Part shown: positions 58,445-64,000 of the stretch, piece after piece
How the letters are laid out: each line of letters opens with the position of its first letter
How positions within the stretch are numbered: the stretch's first letter is position 1
NCBI GenBank assembly: GCA_021432605.1
Contig: MU271148.1
Span: 1,495,362-1,559,361 of the forward strand
Length of the DNA: 64,000 nucleotides
From: Coniochaeta sp. PMI_546
Taxonomy: Eukaryota; Ascomycota; Sordariomycetes; Coniochaetales; Coniochaetaceae
Direction: 5' to 3'
Notes under the pieces: model-generated
The model's input: only the letters and a program-made list of their open reading frames with translations
Database searches by the model: none
Told to the model about the DNA's origin: nothing
Translations under genes and position numbers: made by a program

Positions 58445-58451
58445 AGATAAG
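58445..58451 (+). promoter_or_regulatory. GATA element (AGATAAG) upstream of XDH
   Basis: A consensus HGATAR site lies about 390 bp upstream of the XDH ATG. AreA/NIT2-type factors use such sites at nitrogen-regulated genes. The match is short, so function is only plausible. Confidence 0.35.
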
Positions 58452-58839
58452 AGCAAACAAGACAGCATTACGATTTCCAACACTGCGATTTGTCGCCTTG
58501 TATCAGCTAGTACGAGGCATTATCAGTACGCACTCGTGACGAGCCACTCTGCGGTAGCCTAGGGCAGACTAAGGAGGACGGGAATCCGCCTGAGTGGTGG
58601 ACCGGCGGACGGCGACGGTCCAACACAACTGGTACTTCGAGCTCTAGTCGCCACCTATCCTATCGATACAAGAGCTCCGCTCCCCGTCCTACCCAGCTGT
58701 GTTCAGAAATATATCCCCAATTTCGCCTGTTTCAGCATCGTGCCTTGAACATCCCGTCTCTCCTGCTAGAAGTCTGCGAATGTCTTCCCCCTAGTGTGTC
58801 ATAAGTCTACTTCATACGGATCGCTGAACGTAGACAAAT

Positions 58840-61800
58840 ATGGCCCCCCACGCGGAATCCCCTCCCGAGAGGGCGGACCCCGTTGCCTCCGTTGCGACCC
58901 TCTCCCTCACGACCACCTTTGACGATACCCTCCGTTTCTATCTGAACGGAACCCGCGTTGTTCTTGATGATGTTGACCCAGAGATCACACTTCTCGAATA
59001 TCTCCGGGGCATAGGCTTGACCGGCACTAAACTGTTCGTAGCAATCTGACACCCTGCCCCGTCCGATATACTGACTTGTCCGATGAAGTGGATGTGGCGA
59101 AGGAGGATGCGGGGCCTGCACAGTAGTTATATCGCAGTACAACCCAACAACAAAGCAGATCTACCACGCCAGTGTCAACGCCTGTCTCGCCCCCCTGGCC
59201 AGCGTGGACGGCAAGCATGTCATCACCATCGAGGGCATCGGCAACGTCAAGAAGCCCCATCCGGCTCAGGAGCGCGTGGCCAAAGGCAACGGCAGCCAAT
59301 GCGGCTTTTGTACGCCCGGAATTGTCATGAGCCTGTATGCTCTGTTGCGGAACAATGACAATCCCACTGAGCACGATGTCGAGGAGGCCTTCGATGGTAA
59401 CTTGTGCCGGTGCACGGGATACCGCCCCATTCTCGATGCCGCGCAGACTTTCAGTAATAAGGGAGGCTGCGGCAAGAGTACTGCCAATGGCGGCAGTGGT
59501 TGTTGTATGGAGAATGGTAGTGGTGGTGGCTGCGGCAAGAGTCTCGACGACGGCCAACCGATAAAGCGGTTCACACCGCCTGGGTTTATCGAATACAACC
59601 CTGATACGGAACTCATCTTCCCACCCGCCCTCAAGAAGCACGAGTTCAAGCCATTAGCCTTCGGCAACAAGAGGAAGAAGTGGTACCGGCCCACGACCTT
59701 GAACCAGCTACTGGAGATCAAGAGCGTATACCCGAATGCCAAGATCATCGGTGGCAGCACCGAGACCCAGATTGAGATCAAGTTCAAAGCACTGCAATAT
59801 CCAGTATCTGTGTTCGTCGGGGACATTCCCGAGCTGAGGCAATACTCGTTCGAGGACGATCACGTCGAGATTGGTGGTAATGTCGTGCTTACTGACCTGG
59901 AGAATATCTCTCTCAAGGCCATCGAGCACTACGGTGAGGCAAAGGGACAGGTGTTCCATGCCATACACAAACAGTTGAAGTACTTTGCTGGAAGGCAAAT
60001 CAGGAATGTCGGAACTCCCGCGGGTAACCTGGTGACAGCCTCACCAATATCTGATCTGAACCCCGTGTTCATGGCCGCCGACGCAGTGCTGGTCGCTCAG
60101 TCGCTCGAAAAGACGACCGAGATCCCCATGGCCAGCTTCTTTACCGGATATCGAAAGACAGCCCTTCCAAGCGATGCCGTCCTGGCATCGATTCGCATCC
60201 CCCTAACGAAAGAGAAGGGCGAGTACTTCAGAGCTTACAAGCAGGCCAAGCGGAAAGACGACGACATTGCCATCGTAACGGCCGCGCTGAACATCCGCAT
60301 CAACGACGAGGGTATCGTAGACAAAGCCAACCTGGTCTACGGCGGTATGGCGCCCTTCACCGTCGCCGCCAAGAAAGCCAACGAATTCCTGAAAGGTAAG
60401 AAACTCGCCGACCTCGAAACCCTTGAAGGGGCCATGAACGCGCTAGAGCAGGACTTTAACCTGCAGTTCGGCGTCCCGGGCGGCATGGCATCGTACCGGA
60501 AGTCCCTGGCCCTCAGCTTCTTCTACCGCTTCTACCACGAGGTCATGCTCGGGCTCGGCAAGGAAGAAGCCGACAAGGAGGCCGTGCCCGAACTCGAGCG
60601 CGAGATATCGACCGGCAAGGAAGACCACGATGCCGCGGCTGCGTACGAACAGGAGGTTGTGGGCAAGGCGAACTCGCATCTCGCCGCGCTGAAGCAGGTA
60701 ACCGGTGAGGCGCAGTACACGGACGACATCCCCGTGGCGAAGAACGAGCTCTACGGGTGCCTGGTGCTGTCCACCAAGGCGCACGCCAAGCTCAAGTCGG
60801 TCGATTACTCGCCGGCCCTCGACATTCCCGGGGTGGTGGACTACGTGGACAAGAACGACATGCCCAACTCAGCCGCCAACCGCTTTGGGGCGCCGCACTT
60901 CCAGGAGGTGTTTTTGGCGGAAGATATGATCTACACGGCCGGGCAGCCGATCGGTCTCATCCTTGCGACATCTGCTGCGCGGGCCGCGGAGGGTGCGCGC
61001 GCGGTCAAGGTCGAGTATGAGGAGCTGCCTGCCATATTCTCGATTGAGGAGGCCATCGAGGCGGAGAGCTTCTTTGACTTCTTCCGAGAAATCAAGAAGG
61101 GTGACGTCGGTGAGGCGTTCAAGAACTGCGATCACGTCTTCACCGGAGTCGCTCGCATGGGCGGCCAGGAGCATTTCTATCTCGAGACGAACGCGTCCGT
61201 GGTCGTTCCCAAGCCGGAAGACGGGGAGATTGAGATATTCTCGAGCACGCAGAATCCGAATGAGGCGTAAGTGTATCTTTCCATGTGAGCGCTCAGAAAG
61301 TACCGCTAACCCCCTCCAGCCAAGTCTACGCCGCCCGCGTATGCAACGTCGCAGCCAACAAAGTCGTCGTCCGCGTGAAGCGGCTAGGAGGCGGCTTCGG
61401 CGGCAAAGAGTCCCGCTCGATCCAGCTATCCTCCATCCTGGCTCTGGCAGCCAAGAAGACCCGACGGCCATGCCGCGCCATGCTCACGCGCGAGGAGGAC
61501 ATGCTCACCTCGGGTCAACGCCACCCGTTCATGGGCAAGTGGAAGATCGGCGTCAACAAGGACGGAAAGATCCAGGCTCTGGACGTCGATGTCTTCAACA
61601 ACGGCGGCTGGAGCTGGGATCTCTCGGCCGCCGTCTGCGAGCGCGCCATGAGCCACATCGACGGGTGCTACAAGATCCCGAACGTGTACATCCGGGGGCG
61701 CATCTGCAAGACCAACACAATGTCCAACACCGCCTTCCGCGGGTTTGGCGGGCCGCAGGGCATGTTCATCGCCGAGAGCTACATGTCCGAAGTCGCCGAC

Positions 61801-63045
61801 CGGCTGGGGATACCCGTCGAGAAGTTCCGGCAGATCAACATGTACGAGCCGCTGGAGGAGACACACTTCAACCAGCCCCTGACGGACTGGCACGTGCCCC
61901 TCATGTACGAGCAGGTCATCTCCGAGTCCGCCTACAACGAACGCAAGTCCCAAGCCGAATCCTTCAACGCCGCCCACAAGTGGCGCAAGCGCGGCCTGGC
62001 CCTCATCCCCACCAAGTTCGGCATCTCTTTCACCGCGCTCTGGTTCAACCAAGCCGGCGCCCTGGTGCACATCTACCACGACGGCTCGGTGCTCGTCGCC
62101 CACGGCGGCACGGAGATGGGCCAAGGCCTGCACACCAAGATGACCCAGATCGCAGCGCAGGCCCTCAAGGTGCCCCTCGACAACGTCTTCATCTCCGAGA
62201 CCGCAACCAACACCGTCGCCAACGCCTCGGCCACCGCGGCCTCGGCCTCGTCAGACCTGAACGGCTACGCCGTCTTCAACGCCTGCGAGCAGCTCAACGC
62301 CCGGCTGGCGCCGTACCGCGAGAAGCTCGGGCCGGAGGCGACGATGAAAGACCTCGCGCACGCGGCGTACTTCGACCGCGTCAACCTCTCGGCGCAGGGG
62401 TTCTACAAGACGCCCGAGATAGGGTACACCTGGGGCGCCAACACGGGCAAGATGTTCTTCTACTTCACGCAGGGGGTGACGGCGGCCGAGGTCGAGATCG
62501 ACTGCCTGACGGGCACCTGGACCTGCCTCCGGGCCGACGTCAAGATGGACGTCGGCCGGTCCATCAACCCGGCCATCGACTACGGCCAGATCCAGGGCGC
62601 CTTCGTGCAGGGCGTCGGCCTGTTCACGATGGAGGAGTCGCTGTGGCTGCGGTCCGGACCCATGGCGGGGAACCTCTTCACCCGGGGACCGGGGGCGTAC
62701 AAGATACCAGGGTTCAGGGACATACCGCAGGTGTTCAACGTGAGCCTGCTCAAGGACGTGGAGTGGAAGGACCTGCGGACGATTCAGCGGAGTAGGGGCG
62801 TGGGCGAGCCGCCGCTTTTCATGGGCAGTGCGGTGTTTTTTGCGATTCGCGACGCGCTGAAGGCGGCGCGGGAGCAGTATGGGGTCGTCGCGACGAAGGG
62901 CAAGGATGAGAAGGGGGATGGGTTGCTGAGGCTTGAGAGTCCGGCTACGCCTGAGCGGATCAGGTTGGCTTGTGTTGATCCTATTATGGAGAGGGCGAGG
63001 GTGCAGCCGAAGGAGGGAGAAAAGAACTTTTTCATTGCGATTTAG
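58840..63045 (+). CDS. hxA: Xanthine dehydrogenase (purine hydroxylase I)
   Basis: Oxidises hypoxanthine to xanthine and uric acid with NAD. The product is 1,365 aa in three exons: 58840-59033, 59089-61266 and 61320-63045. Introns are 55 nt (GTTCGT...GAAG) and 53 nt (GTAAGT...CCAG). The plant-type 2Fe-2S centre is GCGEGGCGAC (Cys67, 72, 75). The second 2Fe-2S domain has CGFCTPG and LCRCTGYRP, followed by the Gly/Cys-rich linker common in fungal enzymes. The FAD domain starts near IIGGSTETQIEIKFK. The molybdopterin part has GGGFGGKE, AFRGFGGPQG, GGTEMGQGLHTKM and the catalytic glutamate in RGVGEPP. The second half has very high GC3, producing long shadow frames. It is cytosolic or peroxisome-associated; no targeting signal is obvious. 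It shares the purine pathway with the allantoicase 32 kb upstream. Confidence 0.96.
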
Positions 63046-63511
63046 GGGGGGAGATGGAAAGGGGTTTTATGGGTGTATGGACGGGCTGACGTAGGGTGGT
63101 CAGGCCTGGTGGGTTTACGAGTATGCACATGCGGCTATCAATGGTCAGGGGTGTTATTGGAGGCTAGGCGACGCATGGTACTGTTTATGGAATTTGATGT
63201 GGCGGTTTGGCAAGCAATTTGATATCCGGATAGCTAGCAGGTAGGTATAAGGGGCTTATCATTATGTACTTCCCTGACTGCTAATTCTGTTATGAATCTA
63301 TTTTGTGGTCCGTCTTGAGACGCTTCCTATTGCGAGATCAATGGCATGTCTAGTAACCTCCACGATAGCTCCTTGCTCATATGTTGGCAGAGGCCGTCAT
63401 TACATCAGAGTACCACCGACGCAACGACATCCTCGACAGCCAAAAAATTACGGAGCCCATGGCCCCTTCCAAAGATGTCCTTCCTTTAATCCCAACGTAC
63501 CACAAGCCCGC
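63046..63511. other. Intergenic region, XDH 3' flank
   Basis: No gene is seen in this 0.47 kb. Confidence 0.45.
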
Positions 63512-63907
63512 TCAAAGCTCTGGCGCACGGTATGGTTCGTCTGCAGGCCAGGCAATTAGGCTGGCTCCCTTACTAGCATCTTGGGCAGCGTCTGCTGAGG
63601 AGTAGATCGCCGTATGGCCTGTTGTTGCGTTCGGTGGGTGATCAGAGGAGCCGGTGCTGGAGGGAGGTGACGATGAAGTGTGTGAAGGGACAGAAGAAGT
63701 AGATGATGGAGACTGGGCTACAGAGGAGCCGGAGGAGGTCGACATGCTAGACGGTGCCTTGTTCTCCATGATAGCGAGCCTTTGGATCGCTTGTATGTTC
63801 TCTGTGATAGAAGTTCTGCTTGGTACTTGGTGTTGCTCGATGTGGATGATCAATCGTTGCATAACTGCCCTGAGGACGGGATCCGGGACTGGGAAGGGGC
63901 AATTCAT
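63512..63907 (-). CDS. Hypothetical Ser/Thr/Pro-rich protein, possible
   Basis: A 131-codon minus frame. It has a short possible helical segment (VLRAVMQRLIIHIEQHQVP, about residues 11-29), then a Ser/Thr/Pro-rich tail. No domain was recognised. Low-complexity serine runs can arise by chance in this composition, and the gene could extend or splice beyond the window edge. Weakly supported. Confidence 0.25.
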   Translation of the reverse strand: MNCPFPVPDPVLRAVMQRLIIHIEQHQVPSRTSITENIQAIQRLAIMENKAPSSMSTSSGSSVAQSPSSTSSVPSHTSSSPPSSTGSSDHPPNATTGHTAIYSSADAAQDASKGASLIAWPADEPYRAPEL

Positions 63908-64000
63908 ATATATATACTCCTATCCTCAGACGATTGTAACTTACTTCACGTTGGTGGAGCTGACTTTAGAGTTCGGTGCTACTGCTGAATCTGTCTCGGG

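Larger units (their letters stand above)
57635..58839. other. Intergenic region upstream of xanthine dehydrogenase (1.2 kb)
   Basis: No gene is seen. It holds a CGG-N6-CCG palindrome and an AGATAAG element listed separately, plus CGATAG/CGATAC at about 58660-58669. Confidence 0.5.

Noticed and set aside
60963-62795. 610-codon frame on the + strand inside XDH
   Set aside because: A shadow frame of the strongly GC3-biased XDH coding sequence. It is rich in Arg/Pro/Ala with no domain, while the XDH frame has all motifs.
1-64000. CRISPR arrays, rRNA genes or intact transposons
   Set aside because: No regular repeat-spacer pattern, no rRNA-like sequence, and no transposase, reverse-transcriptase or terminal-repeat structure was recognised anywhere in the window.

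Overview
This window reads as nuclear DNA of a filamentous ascomycete, most likely a Sordariomycete. The genes are split by short introns (about 49-87 nt) with GT...AG ends and CTRAC-type branch sites. The gene set is typical of filamentous fungi: a hybrid histidine kinase, allantoicase, a DIL/ankyrin protein, Dsc3 and a fungal-type xanthine dehydrogenase. Codons in highly expressed genes (ADH, XDH) are strongly GC-biased. There is one assembly gap (75 N, 51454-51528). Exon structures below were worked out by hand from reading-frame phase and splice consensus; no search was run.

Layout. 1-3.3 kb: 3' part of a Chk1/Mak2-like hybrid histidine kinase. 3.3-16.8 kb: very gene-poor, holding only one Pro/Gln-rich regulator-like gene (10.7-12.3 kb) with a pyrimidine-rich leader. 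16.8-24.7 kb: two minus-strand trafficking genes, a TBC Rab-GAP and a DIL/ankyrin protein. 25.3-26.5 kb: allantoicase. 28.0-36.0 kb: an accessory-looking stretch with an ABA3-family (alpha-ionylideneethane synthase-like) protein, an F-box-like gene split by one frameshift, a small secreted cysteine-rich protein, and a decayed coding relic. 36.0-50.3 kb: a dense housekeeping block with alcohol dehydrogenase, tRNA m5U54 methyltransferase, gamma-glutamyltransferase, ALG11, COX18, a Pep12-like syntaxin, the tRNA pseudouridine synthase Deg1/Pus3 and Dsc3. 51.2-53.9 kb: a Rho-like GTPase with a roughly 515-residue disordered N-terminal extension. 56.0-57.6 kb: kynurenine-type aminotransferase. 58.8-63.0 kb: xanthine dehydrogenase.

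How the genes relate. Xanthine dehydrogenase and allantoicase are the early and late steps of purine catabolism. The allantoicase promoter holds a perfect TCGG-N6-CCGA palindrome (the UaY/Ppr1-type site) and a tandem GATA pair, so pathway induction and nitrogen control are both written in the sequence. The two tRNA-modifying enzymes and the aminotransferase each have two in-frame start codons with a presequence-like stretch between them, suggesting dual mitochondrial and cytosolic products. The ABA3-like gene is the most novel item: it belongs to a non-canonical terpene cyclase family but stands alone, with no P450 or dehydrogenase partner in view.
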